From CAZLFA01 sp964558665 (GTDB lineage Bacteria; Desulfobacterota; Syntrophia; Syntrophales; PHBD01), in contig CAZLFA010000038.1 of NCBI GenBank assembly GCA_964558665.1, positions 1 to 37,934 on the forward strand: DNA of 37,934 bases. The letters are read 5' to 3'. Positions 17,018-25,987 of this stretch are shown one piece after another (position 1 is the first letter of the stretch; each line of letters opens with the position of its first letter). Both the position numbers and the translations under genes were made by a program. The notes under the pieces were generated by a model. That model did no database searches. It was not told where the DNA came from and saw only the letters and a program-made list of their open reading frames with translations.

Positions 17018-17448
17018 CTGTCCACCGCGCATGCGGAGCGCCGCCCGTCCGCATTTCTTTTCAATCCGTTAATACCCATAATCAACTCCTCTTTATTATA
17101 AACAGACAGTTCATATTCATGCCCCATCCGGATGGCCTCCACCGGACACGCCTCAACGCACAGGCCGCAGAATGAGCAGCGGTTGAGATCCAGTGTATAA
17201 GCTTTCAATTGCCGGACTCCGTCGCTCCCGCTTTCCGGTACAACGGTAATGCAGAGGGACGGACAGACTCTCTCGCAGAGGCCGCAGGCTACACAGAGCA
17301 CCTTGCCGTTTTCCGATGAAATCAGCATCGGCCTTCCGCGAAACCGCTCCGGCACGGGACGTTTTACCTCCGGATAGGGGATTGTCTCCGGCTTCCGGAA
17401 AAAGTGCCTGAGTGTCAGAAATAGTCCTTTCAGCAATGCCATGCTCAC
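17014..17448 (-). CDS. nuoI: NADH-quinone oxidoreductase subunit I, 2[4Fe-4S] ferredoxin-like
   Basis: A 144-residue peripheral-arm subunit carrying clusters N6a and N6b, passing electrons toward NuoB. Both binding motifs are intact: CVACGLCERVCP and CSFCGLCVEACP. The GTG at 17448 is preferred: it overlaps the nuoH stop (GTGA) and has AGAGG seven bases upstream. The ATG two codons later (17442) would be 13 bases away. The C-terminal tail (GLKRNADGRRSACAVDR) is basic and has one extra Cys. On the short side for NuoI but complete. Confidence 0.94.
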   Translation of the reverse strand: MSMALLKGLFLTLRHFFRKPETIPYPEVKRPVPERFRGRPMLISSENGKVLCVACGLCERVCPSLCITVVPESGSDGVRQLKAYTLDLNRCSFCGLCVEACPVEAIRMGHEYELSVYNKEELIMGINGLKRNADGRRSACAVDR

Positions 17449-18416
17449 GATAAAACCTCTCGCACGGGATAAACCGCGAACACCGCCGTGATCATAAGAT
17501 TCAGCAGCGCCAGCGGCATCAGTACCTTCCATGAAAACATCATCAGATGGTCATAGCGGACGCGGGGGAAGGTGGCCCGTATCCAGATGAAAGCAAAAAA
17601 CACAAAAAACAGTTTCAGGACAAACCAGACAACGGCCGGCAGCACCGGCCCGTTCCAGCCGCCCAGGAAAAAAAGTGTGACAAGGCACGATGCAAGAAGG
17701 ATGTGCGCGTATTCAGCCATATAGAACAAGCCGAATTTCATGGATGAGTATTCGGTCTGGTAACCGGCGACCAGTTCATTTTCACATTCAAGAAGATCGA
17801 AGGGCGTTCTGTTTGTTTCCGCGGAAACGGCGGTCATGAACAGGATGAACCCCAATGGCTGCTTCACGATGAACCACATATCCCGCTGTGCTTTTACGAT
17901 GTCCATCAGGCTCATCGAACCGGCAAGTATCAGAATCCCTACCATGGACAGCGCCAGGGGTATCTCGTAGCTGATCATCTGTGCCGCCGCCCGGAAGCCG
18001 CCCAGCAGGGAATATTTATTGTTCGACGACCATCCTCCCAGCAGGACTCCATAGACACCTATCGATGAAAAGGCCATGACGTACAGGACAGCCGCGGAAA
18101 GGTCGGCCACATAGAAACTTGCCGAAAAAGGCACAACGGCAAAGCATGCCAGAACCGAAACAAGGGAGATCATGGGCGCCAGAATGAAATAAAATTTGTG
18201 GGCATGGGATACGGTCATGTCTTCCTTGAAAAAGAGCTTGATCCCGTCGGCGACGGGCTGAAGCAGCCCCAGCGGACCTACGCGGTTCGGCCCCATGCGC
18301 ACCTGGAAGAACCCGAGGAAGCGTCTTTCCATGAGGGTCATGTAGGCGACGATCCCCATGACAACGGAGAAGAAGACAATGATTCTTATAATCCAGTAGA
18401 ACATATCCATGGTCAT
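17445..18416 (-). CDS. nuoH: NADH-quinone oxidoreductase subunit H
   Basis: A 323-residue membrane subunit forming the quinone tunnel at the junction of the two arms. Signature blocks are RMGPNRVGPLGLLQPVADGI followed by KLFFKED, and the acidic loop AETNRTPFDLLECENELVAG followed by YQTEYSSMKFGLFYMAEY. The start at 18416 (MTMDMFYW) overlaps the nuoG stop as ATGA and has AAAGG about ten bases upstream. The frame is open further upstream but only within nuoG coding sequence. Confidence 0.96.
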   Translation of the reverse strand: MTMDMFYWIIRIIVFFSVVMGIVAYMTLMERRFLGFFQVRMGPNRVGPLGLLQPVADGIKLFFKEDMTVSHAHKFYFILAPMISLVSVLACFAVVPFSASFYVADLSAAVLYVMAFSSIGVYGVLLGGWSSNNKYSLLGGFRAAAQMISYEIPLALSMVGILILAGSMSLMDIVKAQRDMWFIVKQPLGFILFMTAVSAETNRTPFDLLECENELVAGYQTEYSSMKFGLFYMAEYAHILLASCLVTLFFLGGWNGPVLPAVVWFVLKLFFVFFAFIWIRATFPRVRYDHLMMFSWKVLMPLALLNLMITAVFAVYPVREVLS

Positions 18417-20806
18417 GATGCGGTCGCCTTTCTGATTGATGCAGGAACGGTGGCACACCCCGGGCGAAGCAGTGACAGTCCATCCCTGCTTCCGGGGGCG
18501 TGACGGAGCAGGATAATGCCTTTTTGAATACGTGGAGAGGATGTTGCTAAGGCGCGGGCAGTGCCGAAGGGTGTAGTGACTTCGACCTCCTCTTTTTCCG
18601 TGAAACCGTGTCTCCCGAAATCGCCGCGGTTCATGGTGACGGAAAGACCGTGCTTCAATTCCTCGATCTCCGGACTTCGTCTTGTAAGAATGCTGTCCCC
18701 GAAAAGTGAATGAACGGGCAGCAGTTGATAAGGCAGACCGTCATAAATGTTGCCCGGTAATGCCAAGTCGGCTGACCATACGGGAAGGTCTGTTTTTTGC
18801 GGCAGCAGGGAGGCAATGGGACGCAGTCTTTGCCCGGAAGATTCGCACGTGATTCCGCCATGCGGGAAGACCTTTTCATCAACCCCCATCTCCCTTGCAA
18901 TTTCCGTAAGAATCTCTCCGTCGGTAAGAACGCCGGCCGGCTTTTTGACTGCCGGACTGATGTTGACGGGTTCCCCCGTTACCGAGAGGATGCTGCCCTG
19001 CTTTTCATGAGGCAGGGCCGTCGGCAGAAAGACGTGAGCCAGCTCCGCTGAAGAAGACATGTACGGGCTCTGGCAAATGAGCAGGTCGAGTTTTTGCAAA
19101 GCTCTGCAGACGCGCGCCGGATCAGGGAAGCCCTCGAGGGGATCATCGCCCAGAAGATAAAGGGCCTTTGTTCTGCCCGCTTCGATGTCGTCAAGGATAT
19201 CGACGAAGTCCCTGCCTGTTGCGGAAAGGAAATCCCCGCCGGCAACGGCGCCGCGACTGTTGAACTGTCCGCCCAGCGGCAGAATGCCGCGGACGCGGTC
19301 ATGGAGAGATGCCGCCAGCATGGTCCGCGCATCATGATTCCCGAACATATCGGGTACGACGATGATCGCCATGTCGCCATCTCCCTGAAGAATGGAAATG
19401 AACCTCGCCAGCCTGCCCGTATCGACTATATAGCGGGCGGCACCGGCATGCGGCCGGGTTCCGTGTGTGGCGAGCGCTTCTCTTAAATCGTCCATGAAGG
19501 CGTCAAAGAGGCCCGGGTCAACCGCGATGGGAAGAGTTGCCCGTTCATAAAAATAGTCGGGCCATGAAGAGATGACGACGAGTTCTCTGCCCCCCTTCTT
19601 CAGATAACGGTTTATCATGGGCTTCAGGACAGGGTGGAGCTCAGCAGCGCCCCCGCCGAGGATGAGAAGTATATCCGCCTCCATGATTTCGTTCATCGAT
19701 GCGGTCTTCCATTCCAGCGCAAGGACGGAGTCAAGCTGTGCCATGATGCGCCTGTATCCCGACGCCTGGATGGAGGCCACAGAGTCGCTTCCCAGAGCGG
19801 AGCGGAAAAACCTGCCATAGCCGCGGGCCTCTTCCGTAGTCAGCAGATCGGCGGTAACGGCGGCAATGGATGCTCCGCCGTGATTATTGCGCACTTCAGA
19901 AATCCTGCGGGCCGTGAAAGACATGGCCTCGCCCCGATCCGCATCCCTGAGACCGCAGCCGTTATTTATCCGCGGCGTTGCGGGTCTCCCGTGATTTTCA
20001 AACGCCTTCCATCCGAAACGGCCTCTTACACAGAGCAGTCCTTTCGTCCCGTCCGGGGAATCGGGAGCGGTCACGCGGCGGATGTACCCGTTGTCCATGT
20101 TCAGTTCGATGCAGCAGCCGAGGCCGCAATGGCTGCAGACCGTCTGACTTTTTTCGAGTTTCCACACCCGGCTCGTGTTCTTGAAAAGCTTGTCCGTCAG
20201 GGCTCCGACAGGACAGGTGGAAATGCAAAGACCGCAGAAGTCGCAGTCCAGATGCCTTCCTCCGTCGGTGTCCACGTGCATCCTGTAGCCGCGATTGATG
20301 AATTCCAACTCCTCCCTGCCCTGCAGTTCGCTGCAGATGCGGACACAGCGGCCGCAGAGGATGCAGCGGGTCATGTCCCTTTCGATCAGGGGGGATTCGC
20401 GGTCGATCTGCCTCGGCTGCTGCTCAAACTGATAGGGAGCTTCGGTAATTCCGTAGCGGATCACCAGATCCTGGAGATCGCATTCCCCGGCCTTGTCGCA
20501 GACGGGGCACTCCAGCGGATGGTTTACCAGAATGAGTTTCAGCTGCTCCTGTATCGCCTCGCGTACGGCCGTCGTTTCCGTGATGATGTCCATGCCGTCC
20601 TTTGCCGGGGTGAAGCAGGAGGGCACAAGGTTGCCTGGCCTCCTGCGGTCCTCGACAATGCACAGCCGGCAGGCGCCGGAGGGGGCAATCCTCCCGTCGT
20701 GGCAGAGAGTGGGAACAAACACTCCTGCCTTGCGGGCCGCATCCAGGATAGTGCTTCCCTTCGGGACCGTTACTTCAATATCATTTATTTTCAGAGCAAC
20801 CGACAT
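18413..20806 (-). CDS. nuoG: NADH-quinone oxidoreductase subunit G, iron-sulfur and molybdopterin-type domains
   Basis: A 797-residue peripheral subunit. An N-terminal [2Fe-2S] domain uses Cys35, 46, 49 and 64. The His-Cys3 [4Fe-4S] site is His96, Cys100, 103 and 109. Two ferredoxin clusters follow at Cys148/151/154/158 and Cys188/191/194/198. A further four-Cys site lies at Cys224, 227, 231 or 232, and 259, at the start of the molybdopterin-oxidoreductase-like domain; this is the N7-type site found in some bacterial NuoG. The rest resembles formate dehydrogenase/NuoG catalytic-type domains without a clear active-site residue, as usual in complex I. There is no [FeFe]-hydrogenase H-cluster domain. 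It lies 27 bases after nuoF and overlaps nuoH. Confidence 0.95.
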   Translation of the reverse strand: MSVALKINDIEVTVPKGSTILDAARKAGVFVPTLCHDGRIAPSGACRLCIVEDRRRPGNLVPSCFTPAKDGMDIITETTAVREAIQEQLKLILVNHPLECPVCDKAGECDLQDLVIRYGITEAPYQFEQQPRQIDRESPLIERDMTRCILCGRCVRICSELQGREELEFINRGYRMHVDTDGGRHLDCDFCGLCISTCPVGALTDKLFKNTSRVWKLEKSQTVCSHCGLGCCIELNMDNGYIRRVTAPDSPDGTKGLLCVRGRFGWKAFENHGRPATPRINNGCGLRDADRGEAMSFTARRISEVRNNHGGASIAAVTADLLTTEEARGYGRFFRSALGSDSVASIQASGYRRIMAQLDSVLALEWKTASMNEIMEADILLILGGGAAELHPVLKPMINRYLKKGGRELVVISSWPDYFYERATLPIAVDPGLFDAFMDDLREALATHGTRPHAGAARYIVDTGRLARFISILQGDGDMAIIVVPDMFGNHDARTMLAASLHDRVRGILPLGGQFNSRGAVAGGDFLSATGRDFVDILDDIEAGRTKALYLLGDDPLEGFPDPARVCRALQKLDLLICQSPYMSSSAELAHVFLPTALPHEKQGSILSVTGEPVNISPAVKKPAGVLTDGEILTEIAREMGVDEKVFPHGGITCESSGQRLRPIASLLPQKTDLPVWSADLALPGNIYDGLPYQLLPVHSLFGDSILTRRSPEIEELKHGLSVTMNRGDFGRHGFTEKEEVEVTTPFGTARALATSSPRIQKGIILLRHAPGSRDGLSLLRPGCATVPASIRKATAS

Positions 20807-20833
20807 GTTCTGCTTTTTCCTCTCCGGAAGCTG

Positions 20834-22621
20834 TTAGAATATCGCCTTGAATTTGCAGGCCCTGATGCAGGACTTGCAGCGGATGCATCTCTCCCTGTGA
20901 AGGACGGGGTATTCCTTCTTCTGCCATGTTATTGCATTCACAGGACACACCTTGGAGCACAATCCGCACATCCTGCACCTGCTTTCGTCGATCTCGAATT
21001 TGATCAGATCGACGCATACAAGGGACGGACAGCGCTTCTCGAAAATGTGCGACTCGTATTCGTGGCGGAAATACCTCAGCGTGCTGAGCACCGGGTTGGG
21101 CGCGGCCTGACCGAGCCCGCAGTGGGAAGTTGCCAGGATATGATTCGCCTGCTTTTCGAGAATCTGCAGGTCCTCCGGTTCTCCCTTGCCGATGATGATC
21201 TTCTCCAGGGTTCCGAGCATCACTTTCAGTCCGACGCGGCAGGGCACGCATTTCCCGCATGACTCGTCGACGCAGAACTGTGTGAAAAACCGGGCCACGT
21301 CCACCATGCAGTTGGTGTCGTCCATGACGACGATGCCGCCCGAGCCCATCATGGCGCCGGCTTCCTGCAGTGAATCGAAGGTTACCGGCAGGTGAAGTTC
21401 GTTCTCCGTCAGGCATCCGCCGGAAGGGCCACCCAGCTGGACGGCCTTGAATTTGGCGTTCCCTCTGATGCCGCCGCCGATGTCGAAGATGATCGTCCTG
21501 AGATCCGTGCCCATGGGGACTTCCACGAGACCGACGTTCTTCACAGCCCCCGTCAGCGAAAAAACCTTGGTGCCGCTGCTGTCCTCAGTGCCTATGGAAC
21601 TGAACCACCGGCCGCCGTTGAGAATGATCTGCGGTATGTTGGCGAAGGTTTCCACGTTATTGAGACACGTCGGTTTGCCCCAGAGTCCGGATTCCGTCGA
21701 CCTGGGCGGCTTTGTCCTGGGAGTGCCCCTTTTCCCTTCCACGGAAAACATGAGAGCGGTGGATTCGCCGCACACGAAAGCGCCGGCGCCGGGATAGATT
21801 GCGATATCGAAATCGAAGCCGGTGCTCATGATGTTGCGGCCGAGAAACCCCTTTTCCCTGGCCCTGTTTATGGCCGTCTGCAGCATCTTCAGCGCCAGCG
21901 GATATTCGGCGCGCACATAGATGTAACCCTGGCTGGCGCCGGTGGCGTATCCGCAGATGATCATCCCTTCCAGTACGGCGTGCGGGTCTGATTCCATCAC
22001 GCTCCTGTCCATGAAAGCACCCGGGTCGCCCTCATCGCCGTTGCAGATGACGTACTTGGGATAGACCTTGTATTTCCGGGCCTCTTCCCACTTCGTCCCC
22101 GTGGGGAAACCGGCTCCGCCTCTGCCCCGGAGACCGGAAACCTTGACCTCGCCTGTGACCTCCTCCGGCGTCATGGCTGTGAGCGCCTTGTAGAGAGCCA
22201 GATAACCGTCGTGGGCGATGTACTCTTCGATGCTTTCCGCGTCGATGTGGCCGCGGTTGCGCAGGACGATCAGCTTCTGTTTGGCGAAGAAGTCGACGTG
22301 CTCGATTCCGGGGATTTCCTTTTCCGTCCTGGGTTCGCTTAGCAGCGGCGATGTGGGATGCTGCAGCGACGAAAAAAAACCCTTCAGTGTTTCCGTGAAG
22401 TTTTCCTCGGTGAGAACCTGGAATACCTTGCCCCCCGGCAGGAACATGATCGACGGCCCCTGATAGCACGAAATCAGGCACTCCGTTTCGACAAGGGGGA
22501 TGCGGTCCCCGACGCCCAGCTCCTGGAGTGATTTTCTCAGGAGTTCCTTCACATCAATGTGTTTTCGGAACTTGCACTTGCTGCTTGCGCAGTAGGCTAT
22601 CCTGCTGACTGATGATATCAT
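20834..22621 (-). CDS. nuoF: Long-form NADH-quinone oxidoreductase subunit F (HydB/HndC-type)
   Basis: A 595-residue NADH/FMN-binding subunit, about 150 residues longer than E. coli NuoF. Residues 1-95 form an extra thioredoxin-like [2Fe-2S] domain (Cys11, 16, 48, 52). The flavoprotein core has GLRGRGGAGFPTGTKW (NADH), GDEGDPGAFMDR, and PGAGAFVCGEST. The N3 cluster ligands are Cys455, 458, 461 and 501. A Cys pair (531, 536) precedes a C-terminal 2[4Fe-4S] ferredoxin domain (Cys549/552/555/559 and Cys579/582/585/589). This layout is that of HydB/HndC diaphorase subunits of NAD(P)-linked and bifurcating hydrogenases; known family names are HndC, HydB and long NuoF. The ATG overlaps the preceding gene's stop (ATGA). 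Confidence 0.95.
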   Translation of the reverse strand: MISSVSRIAYCASSKCKFRKHIDVKELLRKSLQELGVGDRIPLVETECLISCYQGPSIMFLPGGKVFQVLTEENFTETLKGFFSSLQHPTSPLLSEPRTEKEIPGIEHVDFFAKQKLIVLRNRGHIDAESIEEYIAHDGYLALYKALTAMTPEEVTGEVKVSGLRGRGGAGFPTGTKWEEARKYKVYPKYVICNGDEGDPGAFMDRSVMESDPHAVLEGMIICGYATGASQGYIYVRAEYPLALKMLQTAINRAREKGFLGRNIMSTGFDFDIAIYPGAGAFVCGESTALMFSVEGKRGTPRTKPPRSTESGLWGKPTCLNNVETFANIPQIILNGGRWFSSIGTEDSSGTKVFSLTGAVKNVGLVEVPMGTDLRTIIFDIGGGIRGNAKFKAVQLGGPSGGCLTENELHLPVTFDSLQEAGAMMGSGGIVVMDDTNCMVDVARFFTQFCVDESCGKCVPCRVGLKVMLGTLEKIIIGKGEPEDLQILEKQANHILATSHCGLGQAAPNPVLSTLRYFRHEYESHIFEKRCPSLVCVDLIKFEIDESRCRMCGLCSKVCPVNAITWQKKEYPVLHRERCIRCKSCIRACKFKAIF

Positions 22622-23010
22622 TCAATCCCCACACGTTTTTGCGGTTTTTCCAGACCCTGCCCGATGGCGTATTCCGCCTTGGGGTGTCCTCCCAGGATGT
22701 GGCTGTAAAAAATCTCCCGGACTTTCTTCTCGTCCAGTTTGCCGTATTTTACCGGCGACCGGCCGGGAAGCGAAACGGTGATCATGGGTTCCATGCTGCA
22801 AAGCCCGGCACAGCCGGTTATCTTGATTCTCACATTGGCGGCGGCCGCTTTCTCGATCTCCTCCAGTATCGTCCGATGGATGTCCCTCGCTCCCGAGGCA
22901 ATGCCGCAGGTGCCCATATGCACGTCGACCAGCACATACCCTTCTTCAATCTCCTTCATCCTCTCGTCTATGAATCTATCCTTGATTTTCTTCAATTCTT
23001 CAGCCGTCAT
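22618..23010 (-). CDS. HndB-like thioredoxin-fold ferredoxin domain protein within the nuo operon
   Basis: A 130-residue protein that is not one of the fourteen standard complex I subunits. It matches the HndB-type (NADP-reducing hydrogenase subunit B, (2Fe-2S) ferredoxin domain) pattern: VHMGTCGIASGARDIHRTIL, then ITGCAGLCSMEP, and a YGKLDEKKVREIF helix. Only three cysteines are present (35, 67, 71), so whether it binds a cluster is unclear. It overlaps nuoE upstream and nuoF downstream by four bases each, so it should be made in step with them and probably sits in the NADH-input module. In hydrogenases HndB accompanies HndA (NuoE-like) and HndC (NuoF-like), exactly the order seen here. Confidence 0.85.
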   Translation of the reverse strand: MTAEELKKIKDRFIDERMKEIEEGYVLVDVHMGTCGIASGARDIHRTILEEIEKAAAANVRIKITGCAGLCSMEPMITVSLPGRSPVKYGKLDEKKVREIFYSHILGGHPKAEYAIGQGLEKPQKRVGIE

Positions 23011-23495
23011 GATGACACCTTCTCCAGTATTTCGCCGACGTTTTCCGGGTTGATCAGGCCGAACGTTTCCTCACCGACGACAACGACGGGAGCCAGACCG
23101 CAGGCACCGAGGCACCGGACTTCCTCGATTGAAAATTCTCCGTCGGCCGACACTTCTCCTTCCGCGACGCCGATTTTGTTTTTCAGCCGCTCCTTGATTT
23201 CTTCCGAACGCTTCACGTAACAAGCGGTGCCGCTGCATACCTTTATTACCTTCCTCCCCCGGGGTGCCAGGCTGAAGTAGGAATAGAAGGTCGCCACGCC
23301 GTAAACCCTGCCGGGCGGAATGTCCATCTTCCATGCAATGTAACGCTGCAACTCGATGGGAAGATAGAGGGAGATATCCTGTACCTTTTCCAGCACGATC
23401 AGGAGGGCTCCCGGCGTATCCCTGTATTCGTCGATGACGGTGTCTATTTTCGACATTTTCTCTTCTGTGAACTGTTCAACCAGATGTTTTCGCAT
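23007..23495 (-). CDS. nuoE: NADH-quinone oxidoreductase subunit E, [2Fe-2S]
   Basis: A 162-residue peripheral subunit carrying cluster N1a beside the FMN of NuoF. The four ligands are Cys87 and Cys92 (CSGTAC), then Cys128 and Cys132 (CLGAC). The helical N-terminus with the VYGVATFYSYFSLAPRG block is typical. The ATG has a good site (GAAGGA, about 6 bases upstream). A 36-base gap to nuoD is the longest but one junction on this side of the operon. Family members also serve as HndA/HydC in hydrogenases. Confidence 0.95.
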   Translation of the reverse strand: MRKHLVEQFTEEKMSKIDTVIDEYRDTPGALLIVLEKVQDISLYLPIELQRYIAWKMDIPPGRVYGVATFYSYFSLAPRGRKVIKVCSGTACYVKRSEEIKERLKNKIGVAEGEVSADGEFSIEEVRCLGACGLAPVVVVGEETFGLINPENVGEILEKVSS

Positions 23496-23531
23496 TACTG
23501 AATCCTTCCCGTTTAATGTGATGTCTTTCTC

Positions 23532-24701
23532 CTAGCGGTCGACTTCCGCAAGTACGATATCGACGGCGCCTATCACGGCGACGGCATCGGCAAGCAGCCT
23601 GCCGCGAACCATTCCGGCCAGACCCTGCAGGTTGACGAAGGAAGGAGCACGTACCTTTACCCGCAGGGGTCTGGAACCGCCGTCGCTGACGACGTAAAAG
23701 CCCAGCTCGCCGCGGGGAGATTCTATGGAATGGTAGACCTCGCCGGCGGGCGCCGTGAATCCGTTCATGACCAGGCCGAAATGCTGAATGACGGCGGCAA
23801 TGTTGTTCTTGAGCTGCTTTTTCTCAGGGAAAACTGTCCGGTAATCCTTGGCCGCCCATGCCCCTTCGGGCAGTCCTTCGACGGCCTGGCGGACGATTTT
23901 CGCGCTCTCGCGCATCTCCCGTATCCGGACGAGATAACGGTCATAGACATCACCGTTGTTTCCGGTCGGTATTTCAAAATGAAATTCATCATATGATGAA
24001 TAAGGATGGGACTTTCTTATGTCCCAGCCGTGGCCGGCGCTTCTCAGCATGGGGCCGCTTATGCCGAGCCGGATGCAGTCTTCCGCGGCAAGCACGCCCA
24101 CACCCTTTGTCCGCAATTTCCATATCGGATTCGCAGTGAGCAGGGTCTCGTATTCCGTTACCCTGTCGGCAAACGTGTCTGTAAAGGTTTTGACGGCGCC
24201 TGCGAAACTGCCGTCGATGTCAGCGGCCAGTCCGCCGATACGCAGGAAGCTGGGAGTCAGCCTTGAGCCGGTCAGGGTTTCAAAAATGTCCATGATGCTC
24301 TCGCGTTCGCGAAGCGCATAAAACAGAGGCGTCATGGCGCCCAGATCGTGCGCATGGGTGCCCAGCCAGAAAAGATGACTGGCGATCCTTTGCAACTCCG
24401 CCAGGATGACGCGCACGTAGCGGGCTCTTCTGGGTACGTCCGTTTCCATCAGCTTTTCGATGGTCGTGACATAGGCCAGGTTGTTGTTCATGGCGGACAG
24501 ATAATCCAGCCGGTCTGAAAGGACGATGAACTGGTGATAGCTGCGGTGCTCGGCCAGCTTTTCGATGCCCCGGTGCAGAAAGCCGATATCCGGCCGGGCG
24601 TCGACTACCGTCTCGCCGTCCAGCTCCAGGACTACCCTTAGCACACCGTGGGTGCTTGGATGGTGAGGCCCGAGGTTTATCGTCATTGTCCTCTCGCTCA
24701 T
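23532..24701 (-). CDS. nuoD: NADH-quinone oxidoreductase subunit D (49-kDa type)
   Basis: A 389-residue peripheral-arm subunit that forms the quinone site with NuoB. Clear landmarks are NLGPHHPSTHGVLRVVLELD, GFLHRGIEKLAEHR, SHLFWLGTHAHDLGA and a C-terminal LQGLAGMVRGRLLADAVAVI, then GAVDIVLAEVDR. As expected for complex I, the [NiFe]-hydrogenase nickel cysteines are absent. It is separate from NuoC (not the fused NuoCD of enterobacteria). The ATG overlaps the nuoC stop (ATGA). Confidence 0.96.
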   Translation of the reverse strand: MSERTMTINLGPHHPSTHGVLRVVLELDGETVVDARPDIGFLHRGIEKLAEHRSYHQFIVLSDRLDYLSAMNNNLAYVTTIEKLMETDVPRRARYVRVILAELQRIASHLFWLGTHAHDLGAMTPLFYALRERESIMDIFETLTGSRLTPSFLRIGGLAADIDGSFAGAVKTFTDTFADRVTEYETLLTANPIWKLRTKGVGVLAAEDCIRLGISGPMLRSAGHGWDIRKSHPYSSYDEFHFEIPTGNNGDVYDRYLVRIREMRESAKIVRQAVEGLPEGAWAAKDYRTVFPEKKQLKNNIAAVIQHFGLVMNGFTAPAGEVYHSIESPRGELGFYVVSDGGSRPLRVKVRAPSFVNLQGLAGMVRGRLLADAVAVIGAVDIVLAEVDR

Positions 24702-25153
24702 GTCTGCTGCCGTCCCTCCAATGGGAAATCCTTCCGGAGGGGATGTCCTTCAAAGTCCTCAGGCAGAAGGATCCTGCGCAAATCGGGATGCCCTCTGAAA
24801 ACAATGCCGAACAGATCGAAGCACTCCCGCTCGTGCCAGTCTGCTCCCGGCCACACGGAGACGCAGGAATCGATCACTGGATCGCTTTCATCCACGGCCG
24901 CCTTCAAGCGCAGGCGGTGCCCGTGCTTCGTGGAATACAGGTGGTACACAACAAAGAACCGCGGCGTAGCGGGCAGGCAGTCCACTCCGCAAAGATCGGT
25001 GAGGAAATCGAAAGCGAACTCCTCATGTTCCTTCAGGAAGCGGCAAAGAGGAACAATGATATCCAGGTATGCCGTTATGGAAATTTCACCGTACAGATCC
25101 GTTATGCCTGTAATTTTGGAGCCGAACTCGTCTCTTATTTTTTCAACGTTCAT
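24698..25153 (-). CDS. nuoC: NADH-quinone oxidoreductase subunit C (30-kDa type)
   Basis: A 151-residue peripheral structural subunit that packs against NuoD. The family block ERECFDLFGIVFRGHPDLRR, then ILLPEDFEGHPLRKDFPLEG is intact near the end. The ATG at 25153 has GAGGTGA about six bases upstream and is preferred over an in-frame GTG at 25162. Either way it overlaps the nuoB end by 11 to 20 bases. Confidence 0.94.
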   Translation of the reverse strand: MNVEKIRDEFGSKITGITDLYGEISITAYLDIIVPLCRFLKEHEEFAFDFLTDLCGVDCLPATPRFFVVYHLYSTKHGHRLRLKAAVDESDPVIDSCVSVWPGADWHERECFDLFGIVFRGHPDLRRILLPEDFEGHPLRKDFPLEGRQQT

Positions 25154-25619
25154 TAATCTCACCTCTGCCGATTTTTTCCTGGAGCATTATCAGGCCGTCA
25201 AGGAGCGCTTCCGGCTTTACCGGACATCCCGGAATGTAGACGTCCACGGGCAGTATGCGGTCAACGCCCTGAACAACTGCGTAGGTGGGGAAAAGCCCGC
25301 CTGAGCATGCACAGGCGCCCATGGCGATCACCCACTTGGGGTCGGCCATCTGGTCGTAGAGCCGCCGGACGGCAGGCGCCATTTTTTTTGTAACCGTTCC
25401 GGCAACGATCATGACATCGGCCTGCCTCGGCGACGGACGAAACACTTCCATGCCGAAGCGGGCGATATCATAACGGGAGGCGGCAACCGAGATCATTTCA
25501 ATGGCGCAGCAGGCAAGGCCGAAGGTGAGAGGCCAGAGAGAGTTTTTCCTCGCCCATTGAACCACTTTGTTCAGGTTGCCGGTTATAATCGTGGCTTCGT
25601 CGATTCTTGCTATTCCCAA
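25143..25619 (-). CDS. nuoB: NADH-quinone oxidoreductase subunit B, cluster N2
   Basis: Peripheral subunit holding the terminal [4Fe-4S] cluster N2, which reduces quinone. Ligands are visible in the tandem Cys of FGLACCAIEM, in GACACSGG and in IPGCPVKPEALLDGL. The start is debatable: an ATG at 25640 (MVERRPLL) has no ribosome site, whereas TTG at 25619 (MGIARIDEA) has AAAGGAG seven bases upstream, so I chose the TTG. That gives 158 residues and a 10-base overlap with nuoA. The longer form would have 165 residues and still be normal for the family. Confidence 0.93.
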   Translation of the reverse strand: MGIARIDEATIITGNLNKVVQWARKNSLWPLTFGLACCAIEMISVAASRYDIARFGMEVFRPSPRQADVMIVAGTVTKKMAPAVRRLYDQMADPKWVIAMGACACSGGLFPTYAVVQGVDRILPVDVYIPGCPVKPEALLDGLIMLQEKIGRGEINER

Positions 25620-25960
25620 GAGAGGTCTCCTTTCCACCATGCAAAGAAAAATGCCGCCAGCAGGATGGCGATGAATACGGCCATCTCCAGCAGTCCGAAA
25701 AGACCAAGTTCACGGACGATCAACGCCCAGAGATACAGAAACATGATTTCAATGTCGAAGACGACGAACAGCAGAGCGATTTTATAGAACCGTGTCGGGA
25801 AAAGCGTGGTCGTTCTTTCTTCGGGCATCATTCCGCACTCGTAGGGGACGTCTTTTGCCGCCGTGAGCGGTTTTCTTCCCAGGATACGGGACAGAGCTAC
25901 AATCGTTATGGCCGTTCCTGCCGCCAGCGCTATGAAGATGATCACGGAAATGGTGGTCAT
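25610..25960 (-). CDS. nuoA: NADH-quinone oxidoreductase subunit A
   Basis: A 116-residue, three-helix membrane subunit of complex I and the first gene of the operon. The conserved loop and second helix are clear: KDVPYECGMMPEERT, then FPTRFYKIALLFVVFDIEIM, then FLYLWAL. The ATG at 25960 has GGAG seven bases upstream. The frame is open for 22 codons before it, but those codons run through the predicted leader and sigma-54 promoter and are unlike NuoA. Confidence 0.95.
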   Translation of the reverse strand: MTTISVIIFIALAAGTAITIVALSRILGRKPLTAAKDVPYECGMMPEERTTTLFPTRFYKIALLFVVFDIEIMFLYLWALIVRELGLFGLLEMAVFIAILLAAFFFAWWKGDLSWE

Positions 25961-25987
25961 AAAATATCTCCAAAGAATATCGGAACA

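Noticed and set aside
18413..20806. [FeFe]-hydrogenase or formate dehydrogenase catalytic subunit instead of NuoG, prompted by the hydrogenase-like partners
   Set aside because: No H-cluster cysteine motifs are present, and the gene sits in a complete complex I operon with NuoG-type cluster ligands.
19634..21262. A 542-codon open frame on the plus strand opposite nuoG and nuoF, and similar long frames opposite other genes (for example 3247-4491 minus, 8158-9252 minus, 36368-37543 minus)
   Set aside because: They mirror well-recognised genes on the other strand, show no family motifs, and arise from the codon bias of the true genes.
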